A DNA stretch of 18,303 nt from Dehalococcoidales bacterium. GTDB lineage: Bacteria; Chloroflexota; Dehalococcoidia; Dehalococcoidales; UBA3254. Position 1 is the stretch's first letter. Every line of letters begins with the position of its first letter. The stretch lies in contig JAQULX010000013.1 in NCBI GenBank assembly GCA_028718465.1, forward strand, positions 1 through 18,303, in the 5' to 3' direction. A program made the position numbers and the translations under genes. The notes beneath the pieces were generated by a model that worked only from the letters and a program-made list of their open reading frames with translations, did not search any database and was not told where the DNA came from. Positions 7,234 through 13,942 of the stretch are shown here, in pieces.

Positions 7234-7470
7234 ATGGCAGATATAAAAAAAGCAGTCGAGAAAATTGAACAGGGTGATGCCTGGGAAGATACTGATGAAG
7301 TGGTCCAGATAGAAGTAAAGAAGCCTCTGGATAAGGTCATTCCTATCAGGCTCTCCGCTGATAAATGGGAGCAGATTCGGGAAGAAGCCCGTGAATTAGG
7401 AATAGGGCCCACGACATTGGCTCGCATGTGGATACTGGAACATCTAAGACAGCGAGCTAAGGCTCGCTAA
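7234..7470 (+). CDS. BrnA/CopG-like ribbon-helix-helix antitoxin
   Basis: A 78-residue protein starting two bases after the toxin stop codon, so almost certainly co-transcribed and translationally coupled. Residues 1-30 are acidic (AWEDTDEVVQIEV) and probably wrap the basic toxin. Residues 31-72 (KPLDKVIPIRLSADKWEQIREEARELGIGPTTLARMWILEHL) read as a beta strand plus two helices of the ribbon-helix-helix fold, as in CopG-type antitoxins. Toxin before antitoxin is the BrnT-BrnA order. It is predicted to neutralise the toxin and repress the operon at the 6918-6931 palindrome. The final codons and stop overlap a 7 bp hairpin. Confidence 0.75.
   Translation: MADIKKAVEKIEQGDAWEDTDEVVQIEVKKPLDKVIPIRLSADKWEQIREEARELGIGPTTLARMWILEHLRQRAKAR
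7451..7468 (+). terminator. Small hairpin overlapping the antitoxin stop codon
   Basis: AGCGAGC, loop TAAG, GCTCGCT: a perfect 7 bp stem whose last base is the first base of the TAA stop codon. No T-tract follows, so it is a weak terminator or a 3'-end stabilising structure. Confidence 0.4.
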
Positions 7471-7499
7471 TCATAAACATTGTATCCTGAACGGCAATC

Positions 7500-7543
7500 C
7501 TGCGCACCTTGGTAGAGTGATGCCAACGTTCGTTCAACAATAA
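7500..7543 (+). repeat. Possible degenerate copy 5 of the dispersed palindromic repeat
   Basis: Aligned without gaps to 5278-5321, this stretch shares CTGCGCAC at the left, ATGCC in the middle and GTT-GT-CA spacing to the right, about two thirds identity by eye. It lies between the toxin-antitoxin pair and the RHH-microprotein operon. The rest of the 7471-7623 gap shows no gene. Confidence 0.35.
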
Positions 7544-7623
7544 AACAATTAATTGGAATCGCCCCGGCTGTTTATCGCAACAAGGGCTATTTTGGGTAAA
7601 AAGCCTATATCAGAAGATTTTTG

Positions 7624-7758
7624 CTAATTGTTATTCACTGGAGGCTTTGCCTCATCCCTTTCAATGTAAAATTGAGGGCGATATTGTTTGGGCAGTAATA
7701 GCCACGATGCCGCCGTGACTGCAGCTATTAATGCGCCGAATACCAGTAAACCTTTCAT
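7624..7758 (-). CDS. 44-residue predicted single-pass membrane microprotein
   Basis: A small open frame reading MKGLLVFGALIAAVTAASWL, then a short polar tail with basic, acidic and proline residues ending PPVNNN. Residues 3-22 form one hydrophobic segment, suitable for a membrane anchor or uncleaved signal sequence. GAGG sits eight bases before the ATG. It starts 33 bases after the stop of the upstream RHH gene on the same strand, so the two are probably one transcript. No family is recognised. Support comes from the ribosome site, a coherent membrane helix and operon placement; it is short enough that chance cannot be excluded. Confidence 0.55.
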   Translation of the reverse strand: MKGLLVFGALIAAVTAASWLLLPKQYRPQFYIERDEAKPPVNNN

Positions 7759-7791
7759 TGTTCATACCTCACTCTGTTTTTTCGCTGTAAG

Positions 7792-8403
7792 CTAATTTTG
7801 CGTGTCGATCAACCCATCCGGAACAGTTATCTGTTCCTGGGCTTTTTGCCTGTTTTTTTGAAGTTCATCAACTTTTGCTTTGTATTTTTCCTGCGCAATA
7901 TTTTCTGCCTTCTTCCAGACCGCCATAATATAGGAGACTTTGCCTCTCTGGTAAGTCAATTTGGCTTCAACATACGGGTTAATCAGCGGATCGGATTCGA
8001 TCTGTTTATCAAACCATTCTCCCTGTTCGTATGAACGCTGTTCGAAGACTTTAACTCCCTGCACCCTGGGAATAAGTACTTCTTCTGATAATCTGCCCTG
8101 TTTTTCCATCTCTTTTAATCTCTCCAGGAGGATTTTAAAGTCTTCCACCTTTGCCACCTGGACCCACATCTTCGCGTCTTCAATTCCCAATAGCTCCCAG
8201 TCAATGACGTCCGGTACCAGATCGTTGCTAAGCCGTTCTGCCACCTTGCTCATTCCTTCTTTTTCAATCCGCGAAGCCGCTCTTTCAAAAGATTCAACAT
8301 AGCTTTTTATCGAATTTCGACAAACCTGAGAAATATTGGTCACGTTCTTAAGAGGTTCCATCCTTTTTAGCAGTTCATCCGGTATATTAATCCCAATTCT
8401 CAT
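7792..8403 (-). CDS. Protein with N-terminal ribbon-helix-helix domain and helical C-terminal region, function unknown
   Basis: A 203-residue protein. Residues 1-45 (MRIGINIPDELLKRMEPLKNVTNISQVCRNSIKSYVESF) match the pattern of a CopG/Arc-type ribbon-helix-helix DNA-binding domain. The rest is a charged, mainly helical region: LKEMEKQGRLSEEVLIP in the middle, then an aromatic patch (WFDKQIESDPLINPYVEAKL) and a C-terminal coiled-coil-like stretch rich in K, E and Q. I do not recognise this part; it may sense a ligand or bind a partner. An ATG six codons upstream is in frame, but GGGGAGG four bases before the ATG at 8403 fixes the start. Repeated AACATAC boxes over its promoter suggest autoregulation. 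It is followed by the 44-residue membrane protein. Confidence 0.72.
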   Translation of the reverse strand: MRIGINIPDELLKRMEPLKNVTNISQVCRNSIKSYVESFERAASRIEKEGMSKVAERLSNDLVPDVIDWELLGIEDAKMWVQVAKVEDFKILLERLKEMEKQGRLSEEVLIPRVQGVKVFEQRSYEQGEWFDKQIESDPLINPYVEAKLTYQRGKVSYIMAVWKKAENIAQEKYKAKVDELQKNRQKAQEQITVPDGLIDTQN

Positions 8404-8445
8404 ATTTCCTCCCCTGTTCAAATTAAAGATGTATGCTATATTATT

Positions 8446-8475
8446 ATTATAACATACTATGTCTATAGAACATAC
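8446..8475 (-). promoter_or_regulatory. Predicted extended -10 promoter with AACATAC operator boxes for the RHH gene
   Basis: On the minus strand, TGTTATAAT gives an extended -10 (TATAAT at 8446-8451); no good -35 is seen. Two AACATAC boxes (8451-8457 and 8469-8475, plus-strand reading) are 18 bp apart. The first is part of the near-palindrome ACATACTATGT (8452-8462). Box layout and overlap with the promoter fit repression by the RHH protein it drives. Confidence 0.5.
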
Positions 8476-8814
8476 ACCTCACGTTTTCTGGAAAAGCAAG
8501 ACCTGATATCGGAGAAGCTTGCGAGGGACAACTGTATTTTGTAAATTTGTGGGTAGATCACTTATCAGGGACATTTTTTGATTTAACTCATTTATACAAA
8601 ACAACCAGACCAGGAATATGAATAATCTACTGGCGATACCACGACTTTTAGCTGGAATTTCCGGCATAGCTGCGTTTTTTCACTGGGATAAATAAATGGT
8701 GTTACTTGATGAAAGGAACTTTCCACCATTGTATTTATTACCACAGCTATAGAATAATTTATCCTTTTGTTTGTATCGGAAGAGTTTTTATCTTCGCAAT
8801 AAACGCTGCCAATG
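8476..8814. other. Stretch without a supported gene
   Basis: AT-rich DNA with a minus-strand frame lacking a ribosome site or recognisable domain. GAGGGACA and TCAGGGACATTTTTTG (about 8522 and 8565) faintly resemble insertion-sequence ends, but no transposase remnant can be read. I see nothing firm here. Confidence 0.4.
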
Positions 8815-8965
8815 TACTCATGAAATGGCAAACATGCCCATGTTCGTATCGTGGTAGCTTCAGGAAATGGATAAATAGTCACCTCGCTGGGCTTTGCAGT
8901 GGTAAGAAAACTTAATATCTGCCAATAATAAAAGCCCTCGACCGAGTTCATAGATCGAGGGCTTT
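8815..8965 (+). repeat. Dispersed repeat, copy 3 (long form with terminal hairpin)
   Basis: TACTCATGAAATGGCAAAC, then CATGCCCATGTTCGTA, a diverged middle, GCTTTGCAGTGGTAAGAAAA, and a perfect 11 bp hairpin (8931-8965: AAAGCCCTCGA, 13-base loop, TCGAGGGCTTT) followed by TAAACTTTTT. It is collinear with 6735-6879. In copy 2 the hairpin keeps its stem through a base-pair change (A-U here, G-C there) and a G-U pair, suggesting selection on structure. The T-rich tail would let it act as an intrinsic terminator on the plus strand. Confidence 0.65.
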
Positions 8966-9049
8966 AAACTTTTTAAAATCTTTACTCTAGACAAATTTAA
9001 TCTGAATTTCTTTTACACCAATCAAAATTTAATATTCACATATCTGTTC

Positions 9050-9175
9050 TCAATACTCTTGTCGTCTAGTAACATCATTGTCATCCCAATGTGGAATAAA
9101 TATAACCTTACTTTGACGTGCTCTCGTTAGTAGGACACGATAACTAATACCGGCATCTTTCGTTATGCTCTTAAA
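9050..9175 (-). pseudogene. Fragment of a DUF2075-like (Schlafen group 3 type) DNA/RNA helicase C-terminus
   Basis: An open stretch of 41 codons reading AGISYRVLLTRARQSKVIFIP, then HWDDNDVTRRQEY and a stop. The Y-RVLLTRAR---VIFIP-WD-ND-TR pattern is the C-terminal UvrD-like helicase signature of DUF2075 proteins. There is no start codon or ribosome site; a stop lies directly upstream, and the usual C-terminal tail continues only past an in-frame TGA. The rest of the gene (normally several hundred codons) is absent, replaced by the small zinc-ribbon gene. This is a decayed remnant, suggesting an earlier defence or mobile gene here. Confidence 0.6.
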
Positions 9176-9200
9176 CTATTCCCTGTGTCTGAATTCAATT

Positions 9201-9467
9201 CTAGTAAGCATCCTCTTCTGGCCCATCTGTGCTCTTTAACGGAGTATAGGAGGATATTATATTATGCTTCCATGCCTCGGCAGGATTTTTTTTACTCGAG
9301 ATCACCTTTACTGGTATGGAGTCTCCCGCTTCAGGCGTATTGAAAGGTATGTTCAGTGGTACATCTCGAGTATAACCGCATTGAATACATTCCTCAAACC
9401 AGCCAAACTCATCCTTGTCCAGTATCAACGCTCCCTTACATTTTTTACATCCATGTAATTTCATCAT
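9201..9467 (-). CDS. Small zinc-ribbon protein, function unknown
   Basis: An 88-residue protein with Cys7-x2-Cys10 and Cys27-x2-Cys30, the second pair in ECIQCGYTRD, forming a typical four-cysteine zinc ribbon in the first 32 residues. The remainder is polar, proline-containing and probably disordered (NTPEAGDSIPVKV). GAGGAG seven bases before the tandem ATGATG supports the start at 9467. It follows the 79-residue gene on the same strand with a gap of about 95 bases, so it may share its transcript. No specific family is recognised; a nucleic-acid or protein adaptor role is possible but unproven. Confidence 0.62.
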   Translation of the reverse strand: MMKLHGCKKCKGALILDKDEFGWFEECIQCGYTRDVPLNIPFNTPEAGDSIPVKVISSKKNPAEAWKHNIISSYTPLKSTDGPEEDAY

Positions 9468-9562
9468 CTCTTTGCTCCTCCCCTGATTTTTCTTTTTTTA
9501 TTTTTACCGCCCCCACTTGTTAGCCCGATATGCTCATTAGAATGGAATTTGAGATATTTTTA

Positions 9563-9802
9563 TTATCCTATCCGATTTATGGCAATCAATGTCTGATTCA
9601 AGTCCCAGATCTTGCTCAGAAGACCTCGCAGGGCAACCTGGTCTATTACTTTACCTTTTAGAATCGTTTGGCCGTCGATAAAATTTACCTCCATCCCTTC
9701 AAGCCAGCTCGACCAGCTTTTATTTAGATGTCCCTGGAGTCTGATCTCATATATTGCCGGCTGATCGATATTTCTCTCGCCATGCTCCTCAACCCGGTTC
9801 AT
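9563..9802 (-). CDS. Conserved small protein of unknown function ('YEIRLQGHL...W' family)
   Basis: A 79-residue cytosolic protein. The core is YEIRLQGHLNKSWSSWLEGM, then a strand ending TILKGKVIDQVALRGLLSKIWDLNQTLIAINRI. It matches my memory of a widespread uncharacterised family (YEIRVxGHLDxRWxDWFxGL...DGTTxLxGPVVDQAALHGLLxKVRDLGLPLLSV) common in Chloroflexota and Actinomycetota, often near signalling genes or MalT-like regulators. GGAG lies before the ATG at 9802. It is divergent from the MalT-like gene across a 215 bp gap holding the phased GTACAG boxes, so both may be controlled from there. The family is recognised; its function is not known to me. Confidence 0.75.
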   Translation of the reverse strand: MNRVEEHGERNIDQPAIYEIRLQGHLNKSWSSWLEGMEVNFIDGQTILKGKVIDQVALRGLLSKIWDLNQTLIAINRIG

Positions 9803-9876
9803 CCTCTACTCCCATCTGTTTTTGATCTTTCAATTATAATTTTAGATTGGTAGATACCGCTTGAACACGTTCTAAA

Positions 9877-9904
9877 GTACAGGCAAAGTACAGTTCTGGT
9901 ACAG
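9877..9904 (+). promoter_or_regulatory. Three GTACAG direct repeats at exact 11 bp intervals
   Basis: GTACAG starts at 9877, 9888 and 9899, so all three boxes lie on one face of the helix. They end 18 bases before the weak -35 of the MalT-like gene promoter, in the position of an activator site. MalT-family activators bind several directly repeated short boxes cooperatively, so self-regulation or regulation by a paralogue is plausible. Confidence 0.6.
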
Positions 9905-9922
9905 TTTGCAGCTAATTGAAGA

Positions 9923-9951
9923 TTCAGTTCTGTCAAAAATGATGCTATAAT
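9923..9951 (+). promoter_or_regulatory. Predicted activator-dependent promoter of the MalT-like gene
   Basis: TTCAGT (9923-9928), 17 bases, and an extended -10 TGCTATAAT (TATAAT 9946-9951). The perfect -10 with a poor -35 suits activation from the GTACAG boxes just upstream. Confidence 0.55.
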
Positions 9952-10017
9952 CGATACTGTCTGTCGTTTAAACATATCCAGACAATTACCTGAATTTTTC
10001 GACCGGAGAAATGCAGA

Positions 10018-12711
10018 GTGATTTCGGAGCAGCTCCTGCGGACTAAATTAACTATTCCCCAGAAACGGGCAGCCCTGGTATCCAGACCTCGCCTGTTCGA
10101 GCGCTTGAATTCTGGTCTCGATGGTAAGCTTATTTTAATTTCAGCGCCAGCTGGTTTCGGGAAAACTACGCTGATAACAGATTGGATTTCTCATGTCAGA
10201 CGGCCGGTAGCCTGGTTATCGCTCGACGGAGGAGATAATGATCCGGGATTGTGTATGGAATATTTCATCGGCGCCCTGCGAACAATTAAACCAAAGGTAG
10301 GCGCTAGCGCTTTGCGCTTGTTCCGGTCATCCCCCGAGGTACCCATAAAGACTATTCTGACCGATCTAATAAATGAGATTTGCTCGTTACCGGGCCATTT
10401 TATCTTAATACTGGACGATTATCATACTATCACCAATAAAAATATTCACAGCGCATTAGGTTTACTGCTCGAAAACTTGCCTCCCAATATGCTAATTGTT
10501 ATTTTAACCCGGTCTGATCCTCCGCTGTATCTTGCTCATCTGAGAGGGAGAGGACAACTCACTGAGCTACGGGCAAGTGATTTACGCTTCACTCTTGAAG
10601 AGGTCACCGAATTCCTTAATGAAAATATGAAATTGGGGCTAAACCAGGAGGAAATCTTCTCTTTGGACGCACGGAGCGAAGGCTGGGCGGCCGGCCTTCA
10701 AATGGCCGCTGTTTCTTTAAAAGGAAGAATCGATAAAGCGGAATTCATAGATGCTTTCAGCGGCACTAATCGTAACATCACGGACTACCTGTTTGAAGAG
10801 GTCTTTGGGTGTCAATCCGCAGATATGCAATCTTTTATGCTCGAGACGGCCATACTGGACCAATTGACCGGCCCGTTATGCGATGCGATCACCGGAAGAA
10901 CTGATAGCAGTTTGATATTGGAAAGTATGAAAAAATCTAATCTGTTTGTTTTGGCTTTGGACGATGAAGGTCGCTGGTATCGTTACCATCGTCTTTTTGC
11001 GGATCTATTGCTGCATAGTTTAAAGAATTCGAAGCCACAGATGGTACCCGAATTATATAAACGGGCTAGTTTATGGTATGAGCAAAACGGCTTGGCTGTC
11101 CAGGCAATCGAACATGCTTTGATGGGAAAGGATTTTTCTTTAGCTTCCAGTTTGATAATACGACACGCTGAAACTACCCTCATGAATGGTGAATTGGCCA
11201 CATTTAAAAGATGGACTCTCTCGCTGCCCGAAGAGAATGTTAAGGCTAATCCAGTTCTTATCATTTATCAGGTTCTGGCAGACCTTTGGCTTCATAGCGG
11301 CTCGCTGATAAGAGAAGAGGCAAAATTACAGGAAATTGCGCGGTTGGATACCCAGGGTCAGCTTACTGGGGCAGTTTTGGCAGTCCAGGCTATTCTGGCT
11401 ACTGCTCATGGTGAAACTCGCCGCAGCGTAGATTTGGCTAATCGGGCTTTGGCGATTTTACCACCTGAGAGCACATTTTGGAGACGCATTGCAATACCCT
11501 GTCTGGGTCAATTCAGCCTGTTGAGAGGTGTACTTCCAGCAATACCAATCGCCATTGATCTCTTCAATGAAGCTGTTGAGATGGGTAGAAAAACCGGCAA
11601 CCTTTCCTCCACGGCTTTAGGTTTACGCCGACTGGCTGAGGCGCGCATTGCCGCCGGCCAGTTGCATGAAGCCCGGGCCTGCTATCAAAAGATCATTGAT
11701 TCGGCGATGGATAGCCGGGGTAAGTTGCTCCCGTGGGCCAGCTTCGGACTGATCGGATTGGGAAGTTTAGCCAGAGCCTGGCGTGATTTAGATAAGGCCG
11801 CTGCATTGCTGGACCAGGGTATCCAACTGGCTAGCGGAAAGCTGGGGCTGTGGCAAATTGAAGGATATGTAAATCTGGCTCGCGTCAGAGATATCCAGGG
11901 GGATACTGTCGAAGCAGATAAATTGATTTATGATGCCCGGCAATTGACAAACGAGTCTCCAGATAGCAAAGAGTTTGATATTTTTATCTCTGCGAATGAA
12001 ATTCTGATGTTTCTGAGACGAGGCGATCTTAGCGCAGCGACCCAATGGGCAATGGAAAGAGGTCTAAGTAATGCCGGCGATTCGGAAGCTACTGGTGAAG
12101 TTGATCAAAAAGCGGTGGCGGGGTACTATTCCTCCGAATTGGAACTGATAACTTTCTCCAGGGTATGCCTGGCACAGGGTAAACTGGGAGAAGCCATACA
12201 ATTGCTTGAGACATTATCCAGATCCGCAGAAGGTTTTGGAAGGATGGGCATAATTATTGAGATCCTGATGTTGGAAGCCCTCGCTTATAAAGCTTCAGGT
12301 AAGCCTGAAAAGGCTTTAGACTTATTAAAACGCTCCTTGATGCTGGCGGAGCCGGGAGGATACATCAGCTTATTCGTTGATGAAGGTGTACCGATGGCCA
12401 ATTTATTATTTGAAGCCGCCAAACAAAAAATTACACCTGAATATACACAATGTCTGCTGCAAGTTTTTTCTGGTCCAGCACCTAAGCCTGAGCTTTTAAG
12501 TAAACCTTCAAAGATTGCGGAACCATTAAGTGACAGAGAGCTGGATGTATTAGCTTTGCTGACACAGGGATTATCAAATAAAGAGATTTCCCACCGCCTG
12601 TGCATTGAATTGCGCACCGTCAAATGGCATACCGGAAATATTTTTGGGAAACTGGGCGTCAAGAACCGTACTCAAGCTGTCGCCAGGGCTCGCGAAATAG
12701 AGATTCTTTAA
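10018..12711 (+). CDS. MalT-like LuxR-family ATP-dependent transcriptional regulator
   Basis: An 897-residue signal-transduction ATPase of the STAND class with MalT architecture; E. coli MalT has 901. The N-terminal NTPase has Walker A APAGFGKTT (43-51) and Walker B FILILDDYH (128-136), with TRSDPPL resembling the sensor region after it. The arm region is followed by a long helical, TPR-like sensor segment (about 340-820). A C-terminal LuxR helix-turn-helix occupies 836-897 (LSDRELDVLALLTQGLSNKEI, then TVKWHTGNIFGKLGVKNRTQA). The start is GTG with GGAG nine bases upstream; the nearby ATG at 10011 is out of frame. Such proteins oligomerise on ATP and inducer binding and activate promoters with repeated boxes. 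No sugar genes are adjacent, so the inducer is unknown. Confidence 0.93.
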   Translation: MISEQLLRTKLTIPQKRAALVSRPRLFERLNSGLDGKLILISAPAGFGKTTLITDWISHVRRPVAWLSLDGGDNDPGLCMEYFIGALRTIKPKVGASALRLFRSSPEVPIKTILTDLINEICSLPGHFILILDDYHTITNKNIHSALGLLLENLPPNMLIVILTRSDPPLYLAHLRGRGQLTELRASDLRFTLEEVTEFLNENMKLGLNQEEIFSLDARSEGWAAGLQMAAVSLKGRIDKAEFIDAFSGTNRNITDYLFEEVFGCQSADMQSFMLETAILDQLTGPLCDAITGRTDSSLILESMKKSNLFVLALDDEGRWYRYHRLFADLLLHSLKNSKPQMVPELYKRASLWYEQNGLAVQAIEHALMGKDFSLASSLIIRHAETTLMNGELATFKRWTLSLPEENVKANPVLIIYQVLADLWLHSGSLIREEAKLQEIARLDTQGQLTGAVLAVQAILATAHGETRRSVDLANRALAILPPESTFWRRIAIPCLGQFSLLRGVLPAIPIAIDLFNEAVEMGRKTGNLSSTALGLRRLAEARIAAGQLHEARACYQKIIDSAMDSRGKLLPWASFGLIGLGSLARAWRDLDKAAALLDQGIQLASGKLGLWQIEGYVNLARVRDIQGDTVEADKLIYDARQLTNESPDSKEFDIFISANEILMFLRRGDLSAATQWAMERGLSNAGDSEATGEVDQKAVAGYYSSELELITFSRVCLAQGKLGEAIQLLETLSRSAEGFGRMGIIIEILMLEALAYKASGKPEKALDLLKRSLMLAEPGGYISLFVDEGVPMANLLFEAAKQKITPEYTQCLLQVFSGPAPKPELLSKPSKIAEPLSDRELDVLALLTQGLSNKEISHRLCIELRTVKWHTGNIFGKLGVKNRTQAVARAREIEIL

Positions 12712-13439
12712 CCAGGTTCATTTACCCTCCTTTCTTAAAGCATTCTGTTATAACCCTTCTAAAACTTTTTCCCAAACAGGCTTGGTGGAGACTGAGTAGC
12801 CTCTAAAGCAAATGATATTTTCAATATTACATTAACAATAGCCTTTATATTTAAAAAACAAAGGAAAGTAACGATCTTGATGCAGTTGAGCAGGTTATTA
12901 ACTTTACCCCTAATGCTCCCTATTCTCGAAAATATTTTGCGAGACTATATAACGGCAGAGATCAATCCTGCTCCAACTCAGAATAACCAACTAATTCTTT
13001 CATCGGGCATCAAGTTAATAGGCATTGAATTGTGGATAGAAAAATTAATGATAGCAAGGAAGCATTTCTTAGTGCGGCATTAACTTCCCATTGGAATTGC
13101 TGAGCTTATTTTCTCCTAAAAAGGTGATCTCTCTAAATGGGTCTTTAACGAGCTATAGTTCAAATCCAGGCCTGGATTCGGATTCAGACTCGATAGCTAT
13201 TTCAAATGGCGTAAGTCTTCATTACCCGGTAATTAATTTTATTAGGATAATTTTTCCTTGAGATCGTATGGTCTGTCGTCTTTCAGTTTTTTATGCGAAA
13301 AAGTAAATGTTTAGCTGTATAACAAATTAAGTGAGTTACCGTATTGAATTTAATAACTTTAGTATTGTAGATACCTGTATGTCAGGTCGTTTTAATCTTG
13401 GCAAATGGAAATTATGACTGAAGACAGGAGGTAAGAGTT
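12712..13439. other. Long intergenic region with a 16 bp palindrome and possible decayed coding sequence
   Basis: About 730 bases. Around 12860-13100 two plus-strand phases give protein-like but interrupted readings (for example VEQVINFTPNAPYSRKYFAR, ending at a stop), and a 67-68 codon frame from 12877 lacks a well-placed ribosome site. I regard this as a possible gene remnant, not a gene. A perfect palindrome lies at 13163-13178. The last 30 bases hold the ribosome site of the next gene. Confidence 0.45.
13163..13178. promoter_or_regulatory. Perfect 16 bp palindrome, candidate operator
   Basis: AATCCAGGCCTGGATT is fully self-complementary with no loop. It is flanked by an outer inverted pair AGCTAT (13151-13156) and ATAGCT (13193-13198). 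It lies about 260 bases upstream of the NTF2-like gene. A dimeric regulator site is possible. Confidence 0.4.
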
Positions 13440-13901
13440 ATGGCTATGAAAGAAAGGTCAACAGGTGCAACGATGACAACGGATCTTGGAATGATGGCAC
13501 AAGGTTATTTTGATGCCTGGAATACCCATGATGTAGAGAAAATTCTTTCCTACTTCACTGATGATTGTATTTATGAAGATTTTGGTAACGGAAAAACCTG
13601 TAATGGCAAGGCCGAGTTAAAAGAGTACTGTCATATGCTGTTTCTGGATTATCCCGATTTGCGACTAGAGAAGAAATCCTGGTTCAGCTCCGGTAATAAT
13701 ATCTCTTATGAATATATTATCAGTGGCACACATAAGCACAGCAGTAATCCCTCTATACCAGTTACAGGAAAGCGGTTTTCTGTCCCGGGAGTCTCCTTAA
13801 TTGAGATGAGGAGTAGTAAAATATATCACAAAAGGACTTACTTCAATCAGGCTGCTTCCTTACAGCAGCTTGGATTGATGCCTGCCATGGCTGCAAAATA
13901 A
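13440..13901 (+). CDS. NTF2-like / SnoaL-type alpha+beta cone protein
   Basis: A 153-residue protein of the nuclear transport factor 2-like superfamily. The signature is AQGYFDAWNTHDVEKILSYFTDDCIYEDFG (about residues 20-49), followed by the conserved G-AELKEY helix and two long strands (SYEYIISGTHKHS, KRFSVPGVSLIEM), then KIYHKRTYFNQAASLQQLGLMP at the end. This cone fold makes a hydrophobic pocket used by SnoaL-like cyclases, isomerases and hydrolases, or simply for binding small ligands; catalytic chemistry cannot be inferred. AGGAGGT seven bases before the ATG is a near-ideal ribosome site. Internal methionines at residues 3 and 12 are alternatives, but the spacing favours 13440. It stands alone, followed by a hairpin. 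Confidence 0.82.
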   Translation: MAMKERSTGATMTTDLGMMAQGYFDAWNTHDVEKILSYFTDDCIYEDFGNGKTCNGKAELKEYCHMLFLDYPDLRLEKKSWFSSGNNISYEYIISGTHKHSSNPSIPVTGKRFSVPGVSLIEMRSSKIYHKRTYFNQAASLQQLGLMPAMAAK

Positions 13902-13942
13902 CTTTTGTTAAAGAAGGAATGTATTAATTTTTAGAGAAAATA

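Noticed and set aside
7500..7545. Possible tRNA T-arm (GTTCGTTCAAC)
   Set aside because: No acceptor stem, anticodon arm or CCA-compatible end can be drawn around it; it aligns better with the dispersed repeat.
8515..8585. Insertion-sequence end (GGGACATTTTTTG-like)
   Set aside because: Only short motif resemblance; no matching inverted partner and no transposase remnant could be read.
8592..8951. 119-codon minus-strand frame
   Set aside because: It runs through repeat copy 3 and has no ribosome site or domain; the conserved feature there is the repeat, not the protein.
5284..8965. Integron attC-like or CRISPR array
   Set aside because: No GTTRRRY core sites, no integrase, no short regular spacers; the modules between repeats are kilobase genes in both orientations.
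12877..13083. 68-codon frame as a real gene
   Set aside because: Ribosome site is too far (about 12 bases) and weak, no domain is recognised, and another phase of the same DNA looks equally protein-like.
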